Source: Microbacterium sp. Root166 (GTDB taxonomy: Bacteria > Actinomycetota > Actinomycetes > Actinomycetales > Microbacteriaceae). From it: a stretch of DNA of 64,000 nucleotides. The notes beneath the pieces are model-generated. The model saw only the letters and a list, made by a program, of their open reading frames with translations, searched no databases and was not told where the DNA came from. Where the stretch lies: assembly GCF_001427145.1 (NCBI RefSeq), contig NZ_LMGL01000004.1, positions 248,001-312,000 on the forward strand, in the 5' to 3' direction. Shown piece after piece: positions 1 to 7,455 of the stretch; position 1 is the stretch's first letter, and each line of letters begins with the position of its first letter. Made by a program: the position numbers and the translations under genes.

Positions 1-581
1 GCGGTGGCGGTGGTGGCCAGCACGGGCACCCCCGCGGGCATGCCGGCGATCAGATCGCGCAGACGCCGGTAGTCCGGCCGGAAGTCGTGGCCCCAGTCCG
101 AGATGCAGTGCGCTTCGTCCACGACCAGCAGTCCGATGCGCGCCATCAGCGCAGGCAGCTGCTCGTCGCGGAATCTCGGGTTGTTCAGTCGCTCGGGACT
201 CACCAGCAGCACGTCCAGCTCGTCGGCATGGAGCCGGGTCAGGACGTCCTGCCACTCGAGGGGGTTCGCGGAGTTGATGCTCGCGGCACGCACTCCCGCG
301 CGCTCCGCCGCCGCGACCTGGTCGCGCATGAGCGCGAGCAGCGGCGAGACCAGGATGGTGGGTCCCATCCCGCGCCGGCGCAGGAGCAGGGTCGCGACGA
401 AGTACACCGCCGACTTGCCCCATCCCGTCCGCTGCACCACCAGCGCCCGCGCCCGGCGCTGCACGAGGGTCTCGACCGCCTCGAACTGTCCGTCGTGGAA
501 CGCCGCGTCCTCGCGGGCCACGAGTCGCCGCAGCGCGACGAGGGCCTCTTCGTGCAGGTCGGGGTTCGGGTCGTCGCTCAC
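1..581 (-). CDS. RecQ-family ATP-dependent DNA helicase, N-terminal part only
   Basis: An SF2 helicase of the RecQ type, expected to unwind DNA 3'-5' during repair. Only the first 193 codons are inside the window; the C-terminus lies beyond base 1. Translated from a GTG at 581, it shows a Walker A-like RTGWGKS at residues 51-57, motif Ia (VSPLLALMRDQ, about 78-88), and motif II VVDEAHCISDWGHDFRPDY at about 153-171. The last of these is highly characteristic of RecQ, and the visible part ends with the LATTATA motif III. The first G of the usual GxGKS loop is followed by Trp, as in several short actinobacterial RecQ proteins. It is the gene downstream of the acyltransferase on the same strand. 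The family is confident; the start codon is less certain. Confidence 0.9.
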   Translation of the reverse strand, partial: MSDDPNPDLHEEALVALRRLVAREDAAFHDGQFEAVETLVQRRARALVVQRTGWGKSAVYFVATLLLRRRGMGPTILVSPLLALMRDQVAAAERAGVRAASINSANPLEWQDVLTRLHADELDVLLVSPERLNNPRFRDEQLPALMARIGLLVVDEAHCISDWGHDFRPDYRRLRDLIAGMPAGVPVLATTAT

Positions 582-639
582 TCCGCGACCGTACCCGGTG
601 CCGCCGACGTCCCGCGCATCGCGTGCGCGACGAGCGGGC

Positions 640-1839
640 TCATCCGTTCTGTCGCGGATCCGAGTGCGCGCGCGGCGGCTTCGGCTGCTCGCGCGGACGG
701 CGCGAACCCGTCGGGTCGCTGCGGCGGCCCTCGTTCGCGGCGAGCATCCCGTCTGCGAACAGCCAGCGCGGCCGGGGTTCCACGAGCGGCCGGAAGAGCA
801 CCCGCACGGGTCTCGTGGCGAGCCCGAGCGCGATCAGCACCGAGGCCACCACGACGATCGGCAGCCACAGCCAGGTCGGCTCGAGATCACGGAGGAGGCC
901 CGACTCGCGGAACGGGTACAGCACGAAGGAGTGCAGCAGGTAGACGTACATCGTGTACTGCCCGAAGTGCGTCCACCAGTGCGTGCGCCGGGGCAGCAGG
1001 GCGAAGAAGGCCGCACTGAGAACGAGGGCGAGCACCATCAGCGCCAGCCGCACGCCCCCCGCCCACCACTGCGTGCCCCCGAGCGCCGCGTAGTTCTCGT
1101 CGTAGAAGAGCCACTCGCGCAGGTTCACCGCGCGCCAGTCGTCGACGAAGAACCAGGCGGCCCAGCCCGCCGCCGCGAACAGGGCGACGGCGCTCGGCGC
1201 CACCCACCAGGCGCGCCGGTCCAGCAGGCGCAGTCGCGCGACGACATCCCGCTCGCGCAGCCACCAGCCGAGCGTGAAGAACGGCAGCAGGCCCAGCGTG
1301 CGCGACAGCGAGAACGTCGAGTCGACGTTGGGGAGATAGCCGACGCCGATCGAGATGATCACGGTCCACAGCAGCGGCCAGCGCAACAGGGCGAGGTACG
1401 GCAGGATCAGGCGGAACAGGCCCAGTGCCAGCAGGAACCACAGCGTCCACGACGGCTGGGTGAGGTTCGGGTTCGCCTGGCCCTCGACGATCCACTTGGT
1501 CAGGGTCCAGACGCCCTCGAAGATCACGTAGGGCAGCAGGATGTCGGTGATCACGCGGGCCATCTGCCGGCGGCTCGGGGGCTCCGACTTCGAGAAGTAC
1601 CCCGAGATGATCGCGAACGCGGGCATGTGGAACGCGTAGATCAGCAGGTACAGGCCGAGCGCGATGTCCGAGTCGTACGTCAGGCGCTGCACGGCGTGGC
1701 CCAGGACGACCAGGACGATGCACGCGAAGCGCGCGTTGTCCCAGAACGGCACGCGCCGCTTGACGCGCACAGCGCCGGTGCTTCCCGTGGCGGGAGGAGC
1801 GGGGGATGCCGCGCTCGCGGCGTTCGACGGATCGGTCAT
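640..1839 (-). CDS. Membrane acyltransferase (acyltransferase-3 / fucose-4-O-acetylase-like)
   Basis: A polytopic membrane protein of about 399 residues that probably transfers an acyl (acetyl) group to a surface sugar or glycolipid. The N-terminal part shows the family signature: KRRVPFWDNARFACIVLVVLGHA, with the conserved Arg and His of the first membrane helix, then YLLIYAFHMPAFAIISGYF. About ten hydrophobic segments follow. The C-terminal 40 residues are polar and Arg/Pro rich and probably cytosolic. I prefer the ATG at 1839 (MTDPSNAAS) to a GTG at 1851. It is divergent from the hydrolase at 1927. The acceptor cannot be told from sequence. Confidence 0.85.
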   Translation of the reverse strand: MTDPSNAASAASPAPPATGSTGAVRVKRRVPFWDNARFACIVLVVLGHAVQRLTYDSDIALGLYLLIYAFHMPAFAIISGYFSKSEPPSRRQMARVITDILLPYVIFEGVWTLTKWIVEGQANPNLTQPSWTLWFLLALGLFRLILPYLALLRWPLLWTVIISIGVGYLPNVDSTFSLSRTLGLLPFFTLGWWLRERDVVARLRLLDRRAWWVAPSAVALFAAAGWAAWFFVDDWRAVNLREWLFYDENYAALGGTQWWAGGVRLALMVLALVLSAAFFALLPRRTHWWTHFGQYTMYVYLLHSFVLYPFRESGLLRDLEPTWLWLPIVVVASVLIALGLATRPVRVLFRPLVEPRPRWLFADGMLAANEGRRSDPTGSRRPREQPKPPRAHSDPRQNG

Positions 1840-1926
1840 GGCGCGAGCCACCCTATCCCGACGCCTGCGGCCACGCGCCGTCGTGCGACGCCGCGGCGGC
1901 GGTTCTTAGCGATAGTCTTCCGCGCG

Positions 1927-2808
1927 ATGACCACCATCGACGACGCGCTCGCAAAGGACCGCTCGATCCCCGACATCGACTGGCGGGTGTTCCCCGACGG
2001 CACGGTGCACGACGTCTTCGCCGCCCCCAGCGGCGGCCTGGCGCGCGTCCGCCTGGGTGACGAGGATGCGCCGCGGGTCCTGCTCGTCTCCGGAGTCGCG
2101 GGGTCGAAGGAGGATTTCGTCCTGCTCTTCCCGCTCTTCGCCGCCGCGGGATACCGCGTCGAGTCCTATGACCTGGCGGGCCACTACGGATCGGTCGCCG
2201 CGGGTCCCGAGAACCTGGACCCGCCGCGGGAGCACTACGACTACCACCTGTTCCTCGACGACTTCGTCGCGATCCTCGAGGACGGCGGGCGGCCGGTGCA
2301 CGTCCTCGGCTACAGCTTCGCCGGGCTCCTCGCCGAACTCGCGCTCGTCGAGCGGCCCGACCTCTTCGCCAGCCTGACCCTGATGGCGGCACCGCCGGAC
2401 ACCGGTCAGGTCTTCCGCGGCGTCAAGCACATCGGACCGATCTCCGACATGCCGCCGCGCCGCGCGGCGGGGCTGATCCTGTGGGGCATCCGCTACAACC
2501 TCAATCGCACACCGCCGCTGCGCATCGCGTTCGTGCGCGAGCGGATGGCGATCACCCGGCGCCCGGCGATCGACGACGTGGTCGCCCTCATGATGGCGAT
2601 GCCCGACATCGCCGACGAGGTGGCCGGCATCGGCATCCCGAAGCTCATCGCGGTGGGGGAGCAGGACCTGTGGCCGACCGAGCAGCACGCCGCCTACGCG
2701 GAGCGCATCGGGGCCCGCATGGTGGTCTACCCGACCGGGCACGCGCCCTGCGAGACCGCCCCGCATCAGCTCGTGCGCGACATGCTGACCCTGTTCGCGA
2801 ACGCCTGA
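1927..2808 (+). CDS. Alpha/beta-fold hydrolase
   Basis: A soluble alpha/beta hydrolase of 293 residues. The nucleophile elbow is GYSFAG at 128-133 (Ser130); the acid is probably Asp247 in GEQDLW and the base His272 in PTGHAP. The oxyanion-hole region is VSGVAGS, about residues 54-60. The ATG at 1927 is chosen because a TAGTCT hexamer (1913-1918) lies 8 nt upstream and there is no Shine-Dalgarno site, the leaderless pattern seen throughout this window. The frame stays open far upstream, but that part is the antisense of the two preceding genes. The substrate is unknown; there is no signal peptide, so it is likely cytosolic. Confidence 0.85.
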   Translation: MTTIDDALAKDRSIPDIDWRVFPDGTVHDVFAAPSGGLARVRLGDEDAPRVLLVSGVAGSKEDFVLLFPLFAAAGYRVESYDLAGHYGSVAAGPENLDPPREHYDYHLFLDDFVAILEDGGRPVHVLGYSFAGLLAELALVERPDLFASLTLMAAPPDTGQVFRGVKHIGPISDMPPRRAAGLILWGIRYNLNRTPPLRIAFVRERMAITRRPAIDDVVALMMAMPDIADEVAGIGIPKLIAVGEQDLWPTEQHAAYAERIGARMVVYPTGHAPCETAPHQLVRDMLTLFANA

Positions 2809-2813
2809 GCAAG

Positions 2814-2837
2814 CGGATGCCGCGGCCGCCGCATCCG
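2814..2837 (+). terminator. Stem-loop after the hydrolase gene
   Basis: CGGATGC (2814-2820) pairs with GCATCCG (2831-2837) around a GC-rich self-complementary loop, starting 5 bases after the stop codon. It has no T-tract, as is common for actinobacterial terminators. It also contains the recurrent GGATGCC word of this genome. Confidence 0.5.
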
Positions 2838-2899
2838 GGGCCGGTGTACCGTCGGGAGCCAGGGGGGACCTCACTGCCCTGCGCACGGAACGAGGCACC

Positions 2900-4051
2900 A
2901 TGACCGCCGCCGCATCCACCCTCGGAGTGATCGGGAGCTCCCGCAAACCGGACGAACGGCGGGTTCCGATTCATCCCGGGCACTTCGAACGGCTGCCGGA
3001 GGACCTGCGCGACCGGGTGGTCCTCGAAGAGGGGTACGGGCTCCCGTTCGGCGTGCCGGACGACGAGCTCCGCCCGCTCGTCGGACGCATCGCCTCGCGC
3101 GAGGCGGTGATCGCCGCGGCCGATGTCGTGCTCCTGCCCAAGCCCCAGCCGGCCGACCTGCGGGATTTCCGGGACGGGCAGGTGCTGTGGGGCTGGTCCC
3201 ACCTGGTGCAGGACGAGGCGATGACCCAGCTGGCGATCGACAAGCGCCTGACGACGATCGCCTTCGAGGCGATGAACCACTGGGGCAGCGACGGCGCCTT
3301 CGGGCTGCACGTCTTCCACATCAACAACGAGCTCGCGGGATACTGCTCCGTCCTCCACGCGCTCCAGCTGTGCGGATCCACCGGAGACTACGGCCGCCGG
3401 CTCACGGCGGTGGTGATCGGCTTCGGCGCGACCGCGCGCGGCGCCGTGACGGCCCTGCGCGCGCACGGCGTGCACGACGTGCGTGTCCTGACCAACCGGC
3501 GCACGGCGTCGGTGGCCTCTCCGATCCACGCCGCGCACATCATCCAGTTCGACCACGACGACGAGCCGTACCTCAGCGAGGTCATCACCGACGAAGGCCG
3601 GGTGCCGCTCGCGCCCTTCCTCGCGGAGAGCGACATCGTCGTCAACTGCACGCTGCAGGATCCGAACCACCCCCTGCTGTACCTGCGTGAGAGCGACCTC
3701 GGAGCGTTCCGGCCGGGAAGCCTGATCATCGACGTCTCGTGCGACGAGGGCATGGGCTTCGAGTGGGCGCGCCCCACGTCGTTCGCGGATCCGATGTTCA
3801 CCGTCGGCGGTTCGATCAACTACTACGGGGTGGATCACAGCCCGTCGTACCTGTGGAACTCCGCCAGCTGGGAGATCAGCGAGGCGCTGCTGGGCTTCAT
3901 CCCGGTCGTGCTCGGCGGCCCCTCGGCGTGGGCGCAGAACGAGACGATCGGCCGGGCGACCGAGATCTCGGAAGGGGTGGTGCTCAACCCCGCGATCCTC
4001 GAGTTCCAGAGGCGCGGGTCCACCTATCCGCATCCGGTCGGAATATCCTGA
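2900..4051 (+). CDS. Alanine dehydrogenase/PNT-family enzyme, N5-(carboxyethyl)ornithine synthase-like
   Basis: An NAD(P)-dependent enzyme of 383 residues. The N-terminus (IGSSRKPDERRVPIHP, about 11-26) matches the substrate domain of the alanine dehydrogenase/transhydrogenase family. The Rossmann loop GFGATARG is at 174-181. The closest named family I recognise is N5-(carboxyethyl)ornithine synthase, which reductively condenses pyruvate with the side-chain amine of ornithine or lysine. It is longer than the roughly 310-residue lactococcal enzyme, with an extended C-terminus containing WAQNETIGRATEISEGVVLNPAI. Start: ATG 2900 after a GAGG-type site. No opine or amino-acid genes adjoin it, so the physiological substrate is unproven. 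Confidence 0.75.
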   Translation: MTAAASTLGVIGSSRKPDERRVPIHPGHFERLPEDLRDRVVLEEGYGLPFGVPDDELRPLVGRIASREAVIAAADVVLLPKPQPADLRDFRDGQVLWGWSHLVQDEAMTQLAIDKRLTTIAFEAMNHWGSDGAFGLHVFHINNELAGYCSVLHALQLCGSTGDYGRRLTAVVIGFGATARGAVTALRAHGVHDVRVLTNRRTASVASPIHAAHIIQFDHDDEPYLSEVITDEGRVPLAPFLAESDIVVNCTLQDPNHPLLYLRESDLGAFRPGSLIIDVSCDEGMGFEWARPTSFADPMFTVGGSINYYGVDHSPSYLWNSASWEISEALLGFIPVVLGGPSAWAQNETIGRATEISEGVVLNPAILEFQRRGSTYPHPVGIS

Positions 4052-4062
4052 ACCATGCCGCG

Positions 4063-4092
4063 TTGCATGAGATACATTCACATGCATAGAAA
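4063..4092 (+). promoter_or_regulatory. Promoter with operator-like inverted repeat for the flavin monooxygenase pair
   Basis: TGCATG (4064-4069) and CATGCA (4081-4086) form a perfect 6-bp inverted repeat with an 11-bp centre, 22 bp before the GTG start at 4108. The repeat overlaps a plausible -35 (TTGCAT, 4063-4068) and -10 (ATAGAA/TAGAAA, 4086-4092) spaced 17-18 bp. The stretch is AT-richer than its surroundings. A dimeric repressor such as a MarR or TetR protein would fit, but no such gene lies nearby. Confidence 0.5.
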
Positions 4093-4107
4093 ACGCGAGG
4101 AGCGATC

Positions 4108-5328
4108 GTGAACGACATCACAGGTCAGATGCAGTTCGGCATCTTCACGGTGAGCGACATCACCGAAGACCCGACCACGGGCGAAACGCTGAGCGAGGCG
4201 GACAAGATCCGCAATACGATCACCGTCGCCAAGCACGCCGAAGAGGTCGGACTCGACGTCTTCGCGCTCGGCGAGCACCACAACCCGCCGTTCTGGTCGT
4301 CCTCGCCCACCACGACGCTCGCCTATATCGCCGCGCAGACCGAGCGCCTCGTGCTCTCGACCGCGACCACCCTCATCACGACGAACGACCCGGTGAAGAT
4401 CGCCGAGGACTTCGCGATGCTCCAGCACGTCTCGGGCGGTCGCGTCGACCTCATGCTCGGCCGAGGCAACACCGGACCCGTGTACCCGTGGTTCGGCAAG
4501 GACATCCGCCAGGGCCTGCCGCTGGCGATCGAGAATTACAACCTGCTGCACCGCCTGTGGCGCGAGGACGTGGTCGACTGGGAGGGCCAGTTCCGCACCC
4601 CGCTGCAGGGCTTCACCTCCACCCCGCGCCCGCTCGACGGCGTCGCGCCGTTCGTGTGGCACGGCTCGATCCGCACGCCCGAGATCGCCGAGCAGGCGGC
4701 CTACTACGGCGACGGCTTCTTCGCGAACAACATCTTCTGGCCCAAGGAGCACTACCAGCGGCTGATCGCGCTGTACCGCCAGCGCTACGCGCACTACGGG
4801 CACGGAACGCCCGAGCAGGCGATCGTGGGCCTGGGCGGCCAGGTCTTCATGGCGAAGAACTCGCAGGACGCCGTGAACGCGTTCCGCCCCTACTTCGACA
4901 ACGCGCCGGTCTACGGCCACGGGCCCTCGCTCGAGGACTTCAGCGAGATGACCCCGCTCACCGTCGGGTCGCCGCAGCAGGTCATCGACCGCTACGCCGC
5001 CATGCGGGCCTACTACGGCGACTACCAGCGGCAGCTGTTCCTCATCGACCACGCCGGTCTGCCGTTGAAGGCCGTGCTCGAGCAGCTCGACTTCCTCGGT
5101 GGCGAGGTCGTCCCCGCGCTCCGGAAGGAGCTGGCGGTGAACCGCCCCGCGGATGTGCCGGATGCCCCGACCCACGCGGGTCTGGTCAAGGCGGCGTTCG
5201 GCGACGAGGCACCTCGACAGGCCGTCCCCGGCGCGAACCGCGGCGACAACCTGGTCGGCGAGAGCCCCTACCGCGACGCTCCGGCCCCGGCCGGCGCGGC
5301 GTTCGGCCTGAGCCGCAAGGAGGCGTGA
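4108..5328 (+). CDS. Luciferase-like FMN-dependent monooxygenase, CE1758 family
   Basis: An LLM-class (bacterial luciferase fold) flavin-dependent oxidoreductase of 406 residues. Family features: MQFGIFTVSDI at the start, HAEEVGLDVFALGEHHNPPFW (about 40-60), LSTATTLITTNDPVKIAEDFAMLQHVSGGRVDLMLGRGNTGPVYPWFG and AYYGDGFFANNIF. The Ala/Pro-rich C-terminal tail is usual in this subfamily. Start: GTG 4108 with GAGGAG at 4096-4101. It is followed after one base by its FMN reductase, the characteristic two-gene unit typified by Corynebacterium CE1758/CE1759. The organic substrate is unknown. Confidence 0.9.
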   Translation: MNDITGQMQFGIFTVSDITEDPTTGETLSEADKIRNTITVAKHAEEVGLDVFALGEHHNPPFWSSSPTTTLAYIAAQTERLVLSTATTLITTNDPVKIAEDFAMLQHVSGGRVDLMLGRGNTGPVYPWFGKDIRQGLPLAIENYNLLHRLWREDVVDWEGQFRTPLQGFTSTPRPLDGVAPFVWHGSIRTPEIAEQAAYYGDGFFANNIFWPKEHYQRLIALYRQRYAHYGHGTPEQAIVGLGGQVFMAKNSQDAVNAFRPYFDNAPVYGHGPSLEDFSEMTPLTVGSPQQVIDRYAAMRAYYGDYQRQLFLIDHAGLPLKAVLEQLDFLGGEVVPALRKELAVNRPADVPDAPTHAGLVKAAFGDEAPRQAVPGANRGDNLVGESPYRDAPAPAGAAFGLSRKEA

Positions 5329-5329
5329 C

Positions 5330-5977
5330 ATGACCGCTCCCCGCCGTATCGCGGTCATCTCCGCGGGCCTGTCCAACCCGTCGTCCACGCGGCTGCTGGC
5401 AGACCGGATGGCCTCGGCCACCGTGAAGCAGCTGACCGAGCGCGAGATCGCCGCCGAGGTCGATGTGTTCGAGCTGCGCGACTACGCGCACGACATCACG
5501 AACAACCTCCTGACCGGCTTCGCGCCGCCTGCGCTGGAGTCGATGGTCAACGCCGTCGTCTCCGCAGATGCCGTCATCGCGGTGACGCCGATCTTCTCGA
5601 CCAGCTACTCGGGATTGTTCAAGTCGTTCATCGACATCCTCGATCCGGACGCGCTCACCGGCAAGCCGGTGCTGATCGGGGCGAACGCGGGCACCGCCCG
5701 TCACTCGCTGGCCATCGACTACGCGATCCGCCCGCTGTTCACCTACCTCCACGCCGAGCCGGTGTCGACAGGCGTCTTCGCGGCCTCGAGCGACTGGGGC
5801 GCCGCCGGTGACCAGGTGGCGCCGCTGGGCGAGCGCGTCGACCGCGGTGCACGCGAGCTGGCCGAGGCGATCGAACGGCGAGAGCCGGCGAGGAACGAGG
5901 ATCCCTTCGATCCCGCGAACTACCTCGGCGAGGGCCGCTCGTTCGGCCACCTGCTCGGCGGTCTCGCAGGGGAGTAG
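5330..5977 (+). CDS. NAD(P)H-dependent FMN reductase, CE1759 family
   Basis: A flavodoxin-fold FMN reductase of 215 residues that should supply reduced FMN to the monooxygenase encoded just upstream. The flavin phosphate loop is ISAGLSNPSSTRLLADRM (about 9-26). VIAVTPIFSTSYSGLFKSFIDIL and VLIGANAGTARHSLAIDYAIRPLFTYL are diagnostic for the partnered family. ATG 5330 follows AAGGAGG at 5318-5323 with ideal spacing and lies one base after the preceding stop. The 3' end meets the convergent nuclease gene 4 bases away. Confidence 0.9.
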   Translation: MTAPRRIAVISAGLSNPSSTRLLADRMASATVKQLTEREIAAEVDVFELRDYAHDITNNLLTGFAPPALESMVNAVVSADAVIAVTPIFSTSYSGLFKSFIDILDPDALTGKPVLIGANAGTARHSLAIDYAIRPLFTYLHAEPVSTGVFAASSDWGAAGDQVAPLGERVDRGARELAEAIERREPARNEDPFDPANYLGEGRSFGHLLGGLAGE

Positions 5978-5980
5978 CCC

Positions 5981-6781
5981 TCAGCCGAGCACGATGTCCG
6001 CGGCTGCGCGGAGGGGGCGCCACTCGTCCCCTCCGCGCACGCCTGGCTGCGCGAGCACGTCCGCGTCGACGAGAAGACCGAAGTCGATGCCGGCGAGCGT
6101 CTCGATCTCCGCGATCGGCACCTGGAAGGTCCGGAAGGCTCCGAGCGGCCGCACCGCCACAGCGCCCTGGGCGGCATCGATCAGCTCCGACTGGTCGAGC
6201 ACGAATCCCGCGGCCTGCAGGCCGCCTTCCGTCACCCACGCCGCCACCTTGTAGAAGCGGCGGGGGATGCCGACGCCGCGGTACACCGGATCGCCCGGGT
6301 CGAGCACCGGAGCCGTGAAGACGCTGATCCGCTGATCGGTCGTGTCGGCGTAGTGCAGCACGTGGTCCTCGAGCCCCAGCCACAGGTCCTTCGACTGATT
6401 GAAGACCCCGGCCTGCGGAGCCGCGTTCGTGTACGAGAACGTCGCCTCGGTCGCTTCGCGGGCCTGATCCGCGGTGCCCCAGCCGGGGTCGCGTCGGCGC
6501 ACGAGATGGCCGCGATCCAGGTCGTTGTCGGCGTAGACCGCCGGGCCGGTCTGCTCCGATGCGGGAAGGCGGGGATCCAGCATCCATTCGCCCGTCCGCG
6601 GCAGATCCTGCAGTGAGGAGCCGTCGATGTTCACCGCCGTCACCGCGGCGAGGCGGCGCACCGGATCGAGCAGCACAGTGAAGCGCGGGTAGCCCAGCTC
6701 GCGCAGCTCCTCGTCGCCGAGGGGCCGGGGAAGGGAAAGCGGGAGGGTGGAGCCGAGGAAGGTCTCGTCGTAGCCGGTCAC
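5981..6781 (-). CDS. DNA/RNA non-specific endonuclease (beta-beta-alpha metal nuclease)
   Basis: A nuclease of the Serratia/NUC1 family, 266 residues, cleaving DNA and RNA with a single Mg2+. The catalytic box DRGH is at 89-92, followed by the metal-ligand/active-site block YTNAAPQAGVFNQSKDLWLGLEDHV (117-141) with the conserved Asn and Glu. The N-terminus has no signal peptide, so the protein seems intracellular or non-classically exported. The GTG start at 6781 overlaps the stop of the response regulator by four bases (GTGA), indicating translational coupling. A nuclease as third gene of a CitA/DcuS-type sensor operon is unusual. The start could be further upstream, but the coupling supports this one. 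Confidence 0.88.
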   Translation of the reverse strand: MTGYDETFLGSTLPLSLPRPLGDEELRELGYPRFTVLLDPVRRLAAVTAVNIDGSSLQDLPRTGEWMLDPRLPASEQTGPAVYADNDLDRGHLVRRRDPGWGTADQAREATEATFSYTNAAPQAGVFNQSKDLWLGLEDHVLHYADTTDQRISVFTAPVLDPGDPVYRGVGIPRRFYKVAAWVTEGGLQAAGFVLDQSELIDAAQGAVAVRPLGAFRTFQVPIAEIETLAGIDFGLLVDADVLAQPGVRGGDEWRPLRAAADIVLG

Positions 6782-7455
6782 GCTTGCCAACGATATTCGG
6801 ACTCGGGCCGTCCCGGCGTGCCGTAGCGCGGCGCGCGGACGGCCCGACCGGCCGCGACGAGGTGCTCGAGGTACCGGCGCGCGGCGACGCGCGACATCCC
6901 CAGGCGCTGTGCCGACTCGCCGGCCGACACCGGCTCGTGGGCCCGCAGGTCGGCGGTGACCCGCTCCAGCGTGTCGCCGGACAGTCCCTTCGGGAGGGGC
7001 GCCGCCATCGTCGGGCGGAAGGCGCCGAGCAGCGCGTCGATCTCGGACTGGGTCGGGGTTCCCGCGGCCTCCCGGGCGCGCTGTCGGTACTCGCGGTACT
7101 GGTTCATCCGCTCGCTGAACATCGCGAAGGGGAAGGGCTTCACCAGGTACTGCGAGACACCGAGGCTCACCATCTGGCGCACCACTTCGGCGTCGCGCAC
7201 CCCGGTGATCGCGATGACATCGACGTCGGCACCGCGCGCACGGATGTGGCGCAGCACGTCGAGACCCGTGCCGTCGGGCATCGTCACGTCCAGCAGCACG
7301 AGGTCGATGCGGTCGGCCCGCTCGAGCACGGCCGCCACCGCGGCACGCGCTCCGGTGCATTCGGCGGCGACGTGGAAGCCGTCGAGGCGCTCCAGGTACG
7401 TGCGATGCAGCTCGAGGGTGAGGGCGTCGTCGTCGACGAGGAGGACTTCGATCAC
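6778..7455 (-). CDS. Response regulator, CitB/DcuR type
   Basis: A two-component response regulator of 225 residues. Receiver domain 1-120: acidic pocket DDD at 8-10, phospho-acceptor Asp56 (LVLLDVTMP), conserved Thr in AITG (about 84) and Lys106 (LVKPF). The C-terminal part (about 165-215, SAGESAQRLGMSRVAARRYLEHLVAAGRAVRAPRYGTPGRPESEYRW) is the winged helix-turn-helix typical of citrate/C4-dicarboxylate regulators. Its GTG start overlaps the kinase stop by four bases, so kinase, regulator and nuclease form one coupled operon. The divergent dicarboxylate symporter is the likely target. Confidence 0.93.
   Translation of the reverse strand: MIEVLLVDDDALTLELHRTYLERLDGFHVAAECTGARAAVAAVLERADRIDLVLLDVTMPDGTGLDVLRHIRARGADVDVIAITGVRDAEVVRQMVSLGVSQYLVKPFPFAMFSERMNQYREYRQRAREAAGTPTQSEIDALLGAFRPTMAAPLPKGLSGDTLERVTADLRAHEPVSAGESAQRLGMSRVAARRYLEHLVAAGRAVRAPRYGTPGRPESEYRWQA

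Noticed and set aside
103..1926. A long open frame continuing upstream of the hydrolase
   Set aside because: It is antisense to recQ and the acyltransferase, with Arg/Ser/Ala-rich shadow composition; the hydrolase fold begins at 1927.
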